Positions 21,346 through 32,446 of a stretch of DNA of 64,000 nt are shown in pieces; position 1 is the first letter of the stretch; every line of letters starts with the position of its first letter. Source of the stretch: Hawksworthiomyces lignivorus. Its lineage: Eukaryota > Ascomycota > Sordariomycetes > Ophiostomatales > Ophiostomataceae. Where the stretch lies: NCBI GenBank assembly GCA_002917075.1, contig NTMA01000017.1:254589-318588 (forward strand), read 5' to 3'. The translations under genes were made by a program, and so were the position numbers. The notes under the pieces were generated by a model. The model worked only from the letters and a program-made list of their open reading frames with translations, was not told the DNA's origin and ran no database searches.

Positions 21346-24217
21346 CTAAAGACCCAGGGGTTCGGTTATCGGAGCAAACATGTCAAAAAAATCAAAGGCC
21401 CCTAGGCCGGTCTCGGTTATGTTGGCTACTGTAGCGTCACCAAACGAGGTCATGACAGGCGGCGAGTTCTGGGAGTGCAGAGACATGATCCGCTGGCCAG
21501 GTCTTGAATTTAGAATATGTTAGCTATGCGAAAAAGAGTTCCAGGGGGGGGGGTGTGGGATGGAATAGCCTCGGGAAACTCACTCAGATATGGCCAACAC
21601 AGCATTCTTGGATACTGCGATCCACACGCAATTGGAGATGTGGTCTGTAGAGCGCCGCATGCTGGGGACAGCCTTGGCACACTAATTCGTCGTGGTAAGT
21701 ATGCAGCCACAGCTGACATGATTCAAGGGACATCGTAGAAGGACGGGATGGATTACCTTGTCCATGATGCGAAGCCATTGATCAAGCCGCACCAATGCGC
21801 TGAGCTGGATGTCTGCAAGAGTAGATTCAAGAAGGACGAGGTCGAAACTCCTGGAGACGAAGATGGTGTCAGCATACGAATCTCACCTTCGGTAAGACGT
21901 TGGAGAGTATTCAGAACGTACGCGGCCACAAATGAAGAGTACATTCCCACATAAGTCATCCGTTCCCCAAATGTTTCTGTAAAACTGACCGCCATTTGAT
22001 TGGCGGTAACGCTGTGCTGTAGACATGTGGCAACATTGCCTTCTATCGTGGAAATCTCGGAGACTTCAATGATCAAGCGGTAGACTAGAATAGTTGTGGC
22101 ATGATACACCATTCTACGGAAGAATTAGGCAACTAGCAAGACGAAGAGGGGAGGGGGGGTAGACCAGCGTTGTCAAATACGTACTGCAAAACGAAGATCC
22201 ACGGCGGAGGGGACTGTTGCGTGGGCGTGAATTTCATATTGTCAGGCACGCTCTTCCATACATCTTCCAGTCGCCGACACGTTTTGTTGATAAAGTGTGT
22301 GCGTTGTCGCGCATTAAGCCTGCTCTCCGTGCTGTATAAATCCATAATAACATCATGAAGTATCTACACTTAGGTTAATGAAAATGTGTAAAGAGAATAG
22401 AGAAAAGCTGGTAAGCTTGCTCTCAAACGTACCAAACAGAGATGCCCAAGATATCGGAACGCGGCCACGCGCCTTGTAGGCTGGTATAAGTAATTCACCA
22501 ACTGAGGCGGGCAGTTGAGCGAATTCGCAAAGTAAGGTCTCCATGGCGCTTCATCGTCATCAAAATCTAGCATGGCCGACGGATCTCGGCCAACGCGGGG
22601 TGGAAACGTAGGTTCACGGCCGAGGGCCAGCGAGATCGACCTAAGAGGAAGTAGGTAGAAGTCAGTATTGGCAAGGTAGAGAGCGCGCGTACTTGCCTTA
22701 GCAAAACGTACTTATCCCAGATGAAAGCCGACCAAAACAGCCTGTCTCGGCTGGCCAGTTCTTCTGGCGAGAGATTTGCAGCGCCAGCCACTTTTTCGGG
22801 GGCGACGTGGATTCCAAGCTTTAGAAGTAGAGTTAGTATTGCGCACACAATTGTCTTTGTCGCTATGTGACCATACTGACATCATGTATCATTCGAAATG
22901 CCTGTCCATTGAATTCGAAGTTAGCGTCAGCCACTGCAACAAACCTGAACAGGAGCAAAAGCATGTGACAATTGACCACCTACCAAACCGGCATAGTTCC
23001 AACCTTGGCTGATGTTTCCTAGCGAACAAGCGTGACCAGAGAGGAGCAGCAGCCCTTGGATGGTGGTCATCTTTGAAGGTCCTTCCAGCTCCTTGCTCAG
23101 GTATTCTTTTGCCAGGTGCTCAAACAGCTCGCCCTGGGTCTTCCGCTGGACTGCATCCAGCCCGTCGATCCTGCGCGTGGCCGACGCATACATAGACATG
23201 AGCAGGAACTCAGAGAACATGGGCCCGCCGAGGGCCATATGCCGCAAAAACGTGGACCGCTCCGTGACGTGGAAGACCTGGTAGCAGAAGTACGATTCCA
23301 GCAGCGCATTGCCCAGCTCGGGCGCTACCGAGATGTGCTTCGACGTAGCAATGGCCTGGAAGATGGGCGCTAGCGCCGGGTCGTCGGTACCGTAGAAGTG
23401 GCCAAGCGTCGCCATGGGGGATACGGGAGGCGGCCCGTCGTTGGCGACGTTAGGCCCCCGGCTCCAGCTCGTCAAGCCGTGGTATACGACGTTCCCTTCG
23501 CCGTCCACCGTGAGCTGGTATTTAGCCCCTTCCTGGGAGGACTCGGCCACCGACGTCGGGCTCTTGTGGCCTAGCGGCTCCGCGCCTTTATGGGAAGCCA
23601 CTCCTAAAGCTCCGCTAGCACGCACAATCCCGGCCGCGCCGCCTGCGGTGGTTAGAGTGGAGTTGGATCCCACAGACGACACAGAAGAGCTCCAGACTGG
23701 GGGATCGCTCATGTCGGCGCCTATTATCTCCTCCATCTGCTCCATGCGCTTCTCCATGCGCGCCATGCGCTCTTGCATCTGCAGGATAGAAAGCGCTGTC
23801 GTGGACGGATGCGAATCTCCGGCGCCAGAGCCGCTAGAAGTCGCTTGGAATCGGCGCAGCGGTCGGACTGGGGGTCTAAGATTCAATTAGATCACCAATC
23901 CAGGACTTCTCTTGAAATTGCAAAGCTGCCAGAAGTATCAGAAACTAGGGGAGAAGAAACGGAAAGAAAAACTCATACGGAACGCGGCATTCTTCTTCTG
24001 TGTCTTTACATCCGCCGCAGCGAGGGCGCGCCCCATCACAGGAGATCTTTTTCTCCCGACAAGTCTGCAAACGTTAGCATTACGGCAACATTCGCTTCTC
24101 TTTTATTTTCCTTAATGTTTTGATCCTGCATATTTTAACTTTTTCTATAATTTTTAAGTGAAATTCACGTACCATACATGACACGCCGTATGCTCGTTTC
24201 CGCTTCTCGACAGGCAT
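21346..24217 (-). CDS. Zn2Cys6 transcription factor 3 (multi-exon)
   Basis: Eleven exons in gene order (24173-24217, 23979-24064, 22984-23875, 22881-22901, 22712-22818, 22433-22640, 22185-22363, 21922-22113, 21757-21850, 21584-21681, 21346-21502) give 692 residues with frame kept throughout. The zinc cluster has cysteines at 14, 17, 24, 31, 34 and 41; an intron splits it after Met15. A coiled coil (ILQMQERMARMEKRMEQMEEI) follows. The middle-homology region spans exon 3 to exon 6, ending in FIWDK-SISLALGREPTFPP. One exon is only 21 bp (AFRMIHD). The C-terminal end GLGAFDFFDMFAPI is typical of this subgroup. Exons 8 to 11 were placed by frame and similarity to the family pattern and are slightly less certain. 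It may regulate the cluster or be an unrelated neighbour. Confidence 0.85.
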
Positions 24218-27200
24218 GACTATTCGGTGGTCTCTGTCGTTACGCTGAACATTCCTAGTTTTTGCCGTTATTTTATCGGTGTAAGTTTGAATTACCGTTT
24301 TAGTCCAGGGAGGAAGTGCAGTAATACCGACTATTAGGACATGGAAAGGACCCGATGGAGGTGTAGGGAGCCGTAAATAAAAAAGGGTTTAGCTTCCTAC
24401 ACCCCTCCTCTTCTATGCTCCGGGACTAGGAAGTGTGCCGGACATCCATAACTAGTGCGAACTAAAAGAGATGCCGCTGACCACGGTATAAATACTAAAG
24501 AAAAAGACTTATTAACGATTAGCTTCTCAACTGCCTTTCACTTTGATCTTTAAAAGGTAACAGTTGGTTTTGTCGCCTTCGTGCTATAGCAATGTACTCT
24601 AGCCTCGTCCAGGCTTCAACTTCTTCACTTGTCAACGTAACATTTATTGTACATTTTTATTTTAACATCAGGATGAACGCGTGTGCAACTTGACGCTCGC
24701 ATCAAACAATAATGCAATCTATGTATGGCAGACATAGACGAGCATGAGCTGCCGTGGCAGCCATAGAGAAAGGACATAACAGGAACGCCGCATCATCCAC
24801 AAATAACGCAGATGCTTGCCCTTCAAATTTGAGCAGATATGGGCAGACGAGGATAACAGTATTATGTTGGCTGGAAAAGAGAAAAGTGCAGCAATCTGCT
24901 TTCCGCACGAGCTATTACGGCAGAGAATTTGTTTCTCTCTGCTGATGCGGCTCAACAGTGAGACCGTTAGACTCGGCTTGATCAGGGGTTCACCTAAAAC
25001 CACTACCGTAGGTCGCATGGATATTTCACGTTGTTCAAAGCTAGAGTATGTAAAAGATAATTGGGGGAATCAAATAACTCTCGAAGAGAACTTTAAAAAA
25101 AAAAAAAAGATATATCCCCACACTAACGGATTGGGACATACTGGCATCGACATGAACAATCATAGTAATAGAAGTGGATACGCTTAACGCAAGGGTCCAA
25201 GAAAACGTGAGACTCTAAAAAGTGTAGAAAGAGGGTTCCGTTATTGAAAATCGAGGCTACTTCTACCGGCTCTTCTCATTTTAAATGTTTCTCTGGGATG
25301 ACGAAGAACAAACCAACGTCTCACAACGATGATTGTTGCTTCGGGTCAAAACACATTGAACCATTGGCATAGTACTTTTCAGTCTTCACTTGCATCACAA
25401 TCGAGCACATTTGAGTCCGGATGCCATAAGAATAGCAAACCTGGCTCGCATGCAATGCTTTGCGCATCGCAGACCGCGTGCACGTGTTAAGACGGGCCTT
25501 CTCCATGCTTTCTTTTGTGTCTCGCGGTTAAGAACCCCACAGTTACTTATGCCTATTTAGGAAATCCGTGCTGTTCCGCGTTCTAAATTGCGGGAACACG
25601 TGATGGCGCGTCGAGACCACGAAAATTCTGCCCCACATTAATGAAGTAAAACAGGAAAAAAAAAAAGAATCTCGCTATCATGCGCCTACGTACATTAATC
25701 AGGCGGGGATACTTTGCGGTTTTTAGGTGTGCCCTCTCCAATCTTCCTATCTGTATTTCCGCATCCGACGCTTCTTTTGTCCTCTCACATAGCTAGAGAA
25801 TATTATCTCACTTTACCTTGTTATGTCTATTCTCCTGTCTCCCTGTATCGCGTCGCGTAAATTGCAACCTTTTATTCAAAAGCCAATCCAATTTGTAGGA
25901 AACAGAGGGGCGCACCTTGTCGTTCCGAGATGACTGGACAGAGTCTTCTGCTTTCCTTTCGTGTTCGTTCACTTGTTGCTCGTATCATAACTTGTTATTG
26001 CTTACTTGTTGTCTGGGCATTGTTTTCCGCGTTTGGAGTACTCCATAAGCCTACGAAGATTCTACAAGATGGCAATCGAGAAAGGGAATCAACTGACCGG
26101 CTCTCTCAGTTGCCGTTCGTTTCCTCTCTCCTTGCATACATTGACGCGAAATGCTACGTAATCCCAAGGTCGCTGTTGCTGACACGAAAAAAAAAAAAAA
26201 AAAAAAAAAATTAAACAACGGACATGCGACGTATGAGTACATATATGATTCCATGTTTTAATTCCACAGAGAAGTTGCTGCAGCAAAATGGTACACGTGT
26301 GAAGAAAAGACGGGGCAATGACATTGTTCTGGCCGCGAAATAAGATCGAAAGAAGGAAAGAAGGAAGGAAAGAAGCCAGAAAAAGAAAAGACAAACAAAG
26401 ACGTACGTCACAATCTCATTACTCAGAAATAGTGGTACAAAACTCCGAATATGGGTTTTGCACGAGCATTGTAAAACAAAAAAAAGCAAGTTCGCCGCAA
26501 TCGACATCCACGGAGCCCCAACCAGGCCTTTCTTTTGAATGGGGCGCTAGTGTCCATTGTCGTGAACCGCGTTGCAAGTATTACTCCAGACCATATGTTC
26601 CGAGATTTTATGGTTCTTTTTTTTTTTTTTTTTTTGCTCAATTTTTCTCTCGAGTTGCGTGGCTGGATAAGTACGCCTCACCTGACCGCTGTTGCCGCAA
26701 ATCCTCGCAGGAAAACAAGCCTACCAGAATGGGGTTATACTGTGGGATTGTGGTCATTACGCCATACAGAGGGAAAAAAAAATAGAAAAATGTCTCCAAA
26801 ATTATTAGATAAACAAGTAAAAAAAAAAACCTAAATGTGACTATTCCATCTTTCCGCTAGCGCAAGCGACTTGCGACTGCCTTTCTTCTCTGTTTTCGCT
26901 TCTTTCGTCGCCGTCGCTTTCGCCTTCGTTTCGCTTCCTCTTCTTCTTCCTCTTCTTCTTCTAATACTTAGTCGTCTTTCTCCCTTCCTCAATCCTGCGC
27001 CTCTCCCCTCGTCTTTTCCCTCTTCTCCGTGAATCTCTTCTGCTCGTCCTGTCGCGTACGATCCACACTCATTTGCTCCAGCATTATTTTGTTTTTGGTG
27101 CTTCCCTCTTTTCGTGCTGCCTAACCCGTGGCGACGCGCACCGACTGGCCATTGATTTGAACTCCAGGTTTAGCGTCGTCATCCGCCTCCTTTTTCGTGT

Positions 27201-27599
27201 CTGCCCTGTCCCCGTGTCGCTTTTGTTGTTCCTCCCCGCTTCTCTCCCTCTTTTCCGAACCACATCTTTGCCTTATTATCGCATATCTTAATGCCATTAA
27301 TACTCAGCCAGCGCAGCTGAGTGAAAAGCGGCGGTTGGCATTAACAGACGTCCAAGGAATAACTAGCCAGAACCACATTGGTCAAGCCTCTGGTCCCCCT
27401 CCCACTCTAGCCGTTCGCACGGACGAAGGACAGTGGGCAGCCGTGCATCTCATTTCTTCTCTGCTTGTTCATTTTACTCTGAAGCTTTTTTGGTGTCATT
27501 TTACTCCAATTCGCGACCGCGCACCCCCTCTCCTTCCGTCTTGCTCTCGCCTCTCTCTTCTTCTCTTCCCGCAGGCCCTCGAAAGGGGTCTCGGTTAAA
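24218..27599. other. Long non-coding stretch upstream of the Whi5-like gene
   Basis: No gene is supported over 3.4 kb. It contains an A24 run at 26187-26210 and a T19 run at 26617-26635. The last 700 bp (from about 26860) is strongly pyrimidine-rich, with CTTCTTCTTCC-type sequence, which suggests a long leader for the gene at 27600. Open frames here, such as 25930-26214, run into homopolymers and have no recognisable features. Confidence 0.5.
26187..26210. repeat. Poly(A) run of 24 bases
   Basis: An uninterrupted run of A. It is followed directly by TTAAACAACGGACATG, which contains a half-match to the cluster palindrome. No target-site duplication or retroposon body was recognised. Confidence 0.8.
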
Positions 27600-29593
27600 A
27601 TGGATAGAGACGCCGCCCACGACAGTCGCAACGCTCGAGACGCTCGAGACATTCTTCCGCGCCTCTCCGACAGGTCTGACGCGGCTCCTTCTCGCGTCAA
27701 TCGCACTTTCGACGGTGCTGATGCTGCACAATCCTCGCCGTCTTTTTCAATACCGCCCCAACTTCCACAGACGTCACAACCGGCACAATCACAACAGACG
27801 AACCTAGCACACGTTTTATCTGTGTCCTCGTCTGCGCCTTCGTCTTTCCAGGGCAGCAGCAGACACTACGCTCAACACAGCCAGCCGTCGCAGCAGTCGC
27901 CACACGCGTTCCTCTTCCACGCTACAAACGGCAGTGATTCGCAAGATACCACAAGCAGTACTGACACCACTGCCAGCACGGAAACAGATCAACTGTTCAC
28001 TCCACCCATTAGCGAAGGCGAGCTCAGCTTAGGCGGCGGTGGTAGCGGAAGCGTGAACGGGAGCAGCAACCCACACAGATACGAGCACGAGTTCTCCAGC
28101 CAAGAATCTCAGCTGCTGCAGCTATCGAGACTAGCTGCCGCTAGCGAAAGAATGGCTGACATCAACAGTCCAGACGCGTTTGACGTCGCTCAGTCGCGTA
28201 AGAGAACGGCAGACGGCACCGTCAAGCACACCCGCAACGCCTCGAGCACATCGCCTGTTTTTGTTGGAGGCCATTCGAGGAACACAAGCACTGTCAGTGT
28301 CGCCTCGACGGCCGGGAGCCGCATTGGCGAGGTGAGTTACAAACTACCCACTGTCGCCTTCTATAGATAATATTTAATCTGTTTTCTTCTCCTTCGCGCT
28401 AACGCATGTTTGCTTTCTAGCTCTCCGCCGAACTGAAAGCTCGACTTTCTTACGCAATGGTAAAAGTCAACAATGGCTGGCAGTCCCACTCCATTGACCA
28501 AGTAGAGACTCTGGCTTCACAAGCTGGATCACCTACCTCAAGCACATCTACGATTCATGGCCGCCACGGCACATCCGCCAGCCCTCACATACCGGGCATG
28601 TTCTCACACCATCGTCAGCAGAGCCAAGCTAGCCAAGCAAGCGTTTCCACCATGACCACAACAATGGGTCCAGTCGGCCGCGCATTACCGGCTCTCGACA
28701 CTTCATGGTCTTCCCAAAGCACGCACAGCAATCACTCTACACCCCCGCTTCCATCGCCCCTCGCACCCCCACGGACCGGCTCTGCGGCGCCCCCGCGCTC
28801 TTTGGCTCCGCCTGTTTCCATCCAACCGTCACGACCTAGCTCGCTGTCTCGACGGAACTCAAATCCCGGTTACCCATCCGGCGCCTATTCGTCTTCCTAT
28901 CCTCACCACGCCAGCCCCCACACGCCCGGCATGTTTGGTCCATCGTCTCAGCGCACGCCTAGTGCTGACCCGATCCTTTTCTCTCCTCACCAGAACGTAC
29001 GGGAGCAGGATGCTATCGAGACACTGCTTTTCATGAGCAGTCCTGGCAACTCGGCCAATATGAAGCACTTTCCCTCCATATCATCTTCGCAGCCGCTTCC
29101 TTCTGGTCACCACGAACCCCATCAGCATCATGAGCAGGTCCCACCCGCTACTGCAGCTGGCCAGCGGCATGCTCTCCCATCAGCACCTCGAAAAAGTCTA
29201 CCGACCTCCCGGCCCGGCTCTCAGACGTACAACTCGCAGCCCCAATCCGGCCGGCGTGTTGCACCAGATCGAACACCAGGTCACCATCGCAGCCCAAGCG
29301 ACATGGATATCGACGAACCATACGGGACGCCTATTTCGAGAGCAGGCAAGGGTACGCCAAGGCGCCGCGTCATCGGGACCTATCATGGGGCCGATGTTGC
29401 AACACCACGGCTCAAAGTACCCCTCTCCATGCCGTCAGGCCTAAGTGTCCCTTCAAAACCACGTCCTGTTTTGGGCGAAGAGGATATTGAAAAGATGCTT
29501 GATCGTGCTGCCGCCGCCTCCGCTGATGATTCTTCCGATTCTGACAGCGAGATCCTCATTCCTGTCCGGCGGACTGGTCCTGTGGGAATCTAG
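27600..29593 (+). CDS. Whi5-like G1/S transcriptional repressor
   Basis: Two exons (27600-28331 and 28421-29593) encode 634 residues. Most of the protein is disordered and rich in Ser, Pro, His and Gln. The one conserved block is LSAELKARLSYAMVKVNNGW at the start of exon 2 (residues about 245-264), matching the short helical motif of the Whi5/Srl3 family that docks to SBF/MBF. A second block, EQDAIETLLFMSSPGNSANM, also looks conserved. Many SP/TP sites are present, as expected for a target of cyclin-dependent kinase. In yeast, Whi5 represses G1/S transcription until phosphorylated and exported from the nucleus. The assignment rests on the motif and overall character; a different intrinsically disordered regulator is possible. 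Confidence 0.65.
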
Positions 29594-30653
29594 ACGGCGA
29601 TGCGACAAGAGCACTTAACTGCTCTTACACCTATTGCCACTATGTGTATAGCCCTTGATCTTTATGTTTTTTTTTCCTGTTACGAGCATTTTTGGATTCC
29701 CACCGTCCTTATAACAAGGCGCACTATGTGCTATTTCCTAATCTCCGAAATTTTTTCCTTTTTTTGGTCTGCATTTATCATGCCTGTCATGGTTGTCAGT
29801 GGCATTTTTGCATCAATACCGACCCTGTTAGATGGCCTCATGTTCGACGTCTAAGTTTTGTCATCGGGTCCGGCTGCATTATAGGTAACGGGCGTTGTTG
29901 GTTTTCAAAGGGCAATGATTTTATTTTTTTCGTCTTCGTTAGCATCAACCTCCGACATGAACTTTCTTTTGCTTTTGACCTTGCTTAGTTGAAGCATCCG
30001 TGCCTTTTGCTCCTCTTTATGAGATACTCTCATTCTGTCTTAAAAACTGTGTATCTCCATGGAGTTTATTTCTGGCTTGAAATTCCATATAAGCCTGGGC
30101 ACTCGTTTTCAACCTCTCGTTTTCAAACATCTCAATACTTGCAATGCATTATAAATACCAGCATTATGTACCTTGTCTAGCTTCCTTGCCCGGTATTGCA
30201 AACCTAGCGCTGCGCAGATCGGTCACATTCAGCCGAAGCTAGGCTGGTTATATTCCCCTCTCTCCGCATGTTGTTTCCCCTGGCCCCCCTACTTTTAATT
30301 ATGCATCCGCGGCGCGGGGGAAAAAGGTAAGGCTCGTAGATCTCGGAAGACGTGGTCCAGACTACAGCAGCGGATGCACCAACATCGAAAGCTGCCACCA
30401 AAACGGGTGGAGTTAATGAAAATGAAACTTAGTAGCAGCTTCCTTTTCTAAAGAGAAAGAGGAAAGAACCATTTCATAATTTAAAACATGAAATTTGTTT
30501 AGACAATGACCATCTAATTCATTGTTGTTTCTTGTTTTTCTTCTGGGCCCATCGATCTTATGTCGTCAATTGACAATCGGCTTATCTAAAACTAATCTTG
30601 ATCAATATTCATATATCTGCAGCCCACAGCTACAAAAAGTTGCCTCGGAAATT
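29594..30653. other. Intergenic region, Whi5-like to alcohol dehydrogenase
   Basis: No gene seen. AT- and T-rich 3' sequence of the Whi5-like gene passes into the dehydrogenase promoter. Confidence 0.5.
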
Positions 30654-32064
30654 ATGGCAGAGGTTCTCACACAGAAAGCAGCGGTGCTTGTGGTATGTTA
30701 TTAGCCCGTATTGCACCACTACACATATGCCTGCTCTCCACCTCTTCTTTTTCTGTTCCTCTATAGTTGTCCACATTTCCCCCATGAGAGTTTGCTCAAG
30801 GAAGAGCTAGGGAAACAGAATTATGCTGACTGGAGCGCCTCTTCCTTCCCTCTCTCCTCTTCTTAGGAGGCCGGCAGAACGCCCAAGTTCGAAATCCGCC
30901 AGGTGCCACGGCCCGAGCCAGGTCCCAATGATGTGCTCATCCGTCTCACTGTGACCAGCGTGTGTGGCTCTGACTACGGCCTGGCTGCCGGCGAGATGGG
31001 CCCGACCAAGACGATCCTGGGCCACGAGGGCGTGGGCCGCGTCGTGGCCCTGGGCTCCCACGTGCCGTCGCTGGACCCCACCATCGCCGTGGGCGAGCGG
31101 GTCGGCATCGCCTGGAACCGCGACGTCTGCGGCCGCTGCGCGCTGTGCGTGGACCTGGCCCACGACGGCGAGACGCGCTGCGCCGCGCGCCTGTTCTCAG
31201 GCGTGTCCGCCGACGGCACATTTGCCCAGTACGCCGTCGCGCCCGCGCGCTACCTGGTGCGTCTGCCCAGCCCGCACCTGGACGACGTGCCCGATGAGGC
31301 CATTGCGCCCCTCATGTGCGGCGGCGTCACCGCATACAAGGCCGTCAAAGCCTGCGGCGTCCTCCCCGGCCAGTTCGTCGCCGTCTCCGGCGCCGGCGGC
31401 GGCGTCGGCCTGCTCGCCCTCGCCTTTGCCAAGGCCATGGGCTACCGCACCATCGGCATCGACGTCTCCCCCGAGAAGGGCCAGCTCGCCCTCGGGCCGC
31501 ACGGCCGCGCCGACCACTATGTGGCGCTCGCCGACCTCGCCGCCCCGCCCGCCGCCGATGGCAGCCCCGCCGCCCCACTGCCGCCCGCCACACCCTTCGC
31601 CTCCCCCGTCGGCGACGCCGTCAAGAAGCTCACTCCGCACGGCCTCGGCGTCGCCGCCGCCATCGTCACCTCGGGCGCTGCCGCCGCCTACCAGGCCGCC
31701 TTTGGCATGCTGGCGCCTTTTGGCACGCTCATGTGCGTGGGCATCCCGCCGCCCACCGCCAGCATGACCTTCCATCCGGTCGCCTTCATCGCCAACGGCT
31801 GGCGCGTGATGGGCTCCGCCGTGGGCACGCGCGGCGACATCCTCGAGGCCCTCGAGTTTGTCAAGCGCGGCGAGGTGGTACCCCTGACCCGGCCCGCCAA
31901 GCTCGAGGACATTGAGCGGCTGGTGACGGAGGTGGGGCAAGGCAAGGTAAGAGAAGAAGCAGAGAAGAAATGAAACACAGAATGATTCAGAGTCTTGCTT
32001 GTGCTAACACATTTTTCTTTAGTCCGAAGGTAAATATGTAATTCGTCTGGACGAAGAGGCATAG
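30654..32064 (+). CDS. Zinc-containing alcohol dehydrogenase family protein
   Basis: Three exons (30654-30692, 30867-31946, 32023-32064) give 386 residues. The catalytic-zinc site is seen as VCGSDYG and LGHEGVGRVV, and the structural-zinc cysteines as CGRCALCVDL plus a later Cys (ETRC). The cofactor loop is SGAGGGVGLLALAFAKAMGY. The first exon codes only 13 residues (MAEVLTQKAAVLV) and the last only 13, joined by frame to a core of 360 codons. The middle exon is GC-rich in third positions, unlike its AT-rich flanks. An alanine/proline-rich insertion (about PAADGSPAAPLPPATP) is unusual within the Rossmann domain. These enzymes oxidise alcohols to aldehydes or ketones with NAD(P); the substrate is not readable. 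It stands alone, with no partner genes. Confidence 0.88.
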
Positions 32065-32446
32065 TTTTACGAAAGCAGAACATAAAAAATAAAAAATAAA
32101 AAGCGACAAAAATATGCGTTATTGAGGTTGAGACTAAAGTCGATCTGCCGTCTTCGATTTCAAAAAAGCTTCACGTGCAAATCAATCAAATTGTGCTGTA
32201 TGAAATTATTTGTTCTATTCCATGGCAGCTGGTCCAGCGCTATATGTGGGACAATTCGTGAACTCGTGTGGTCTTTCATCTCTTTATTATAGATGAAAGA
32301 CTAATGCGTTGTTTGTGCGTATATGCAGACAATGTGTAGATATATATACGATACTATGTACAAATGTAGGCAAGGAAAAATGGTATGTGCCAAGGCCAAT
32401 TACCGTAAAGTCGCCATCTAAGCAATCCTCACGGGGAGAGGGCCTC
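32065..32446. other. Convergent intergenic region, dehydrogenase / aspartic protease
   Basis: No gene. AT-rich 3' sequence shared by two converging genes. Confidence 0.5.

Noticed and set aside
21503..21583. Coding continuation SEFPEAIPSHTPPP in the regulator 3 tail
   Set aside because: It reads in a frame that ends without linking to the final exon; treating the stretch as an 81-bp intron with a branch-type GCTAAC keeps frame in every exon.
25930..26214. Open frame ending in a lysine run
   Set aside because: The lysines come from the A24 run and the rest has no domain or splice support.
26187..26635. Poly(A) and poly(T) runs as ends of a retroposed element
   Set aside because: No target-site duplications, no internal polymerase III boxes and no coding remnant could be seen.
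31197..31940. Long antisense frame within the alcohol dehydrogenase
   Set aside because: Same cause: GC-rich codons on the sense strand open other frames. Composition is Gly/Ala/Asp-rich with no motifs.
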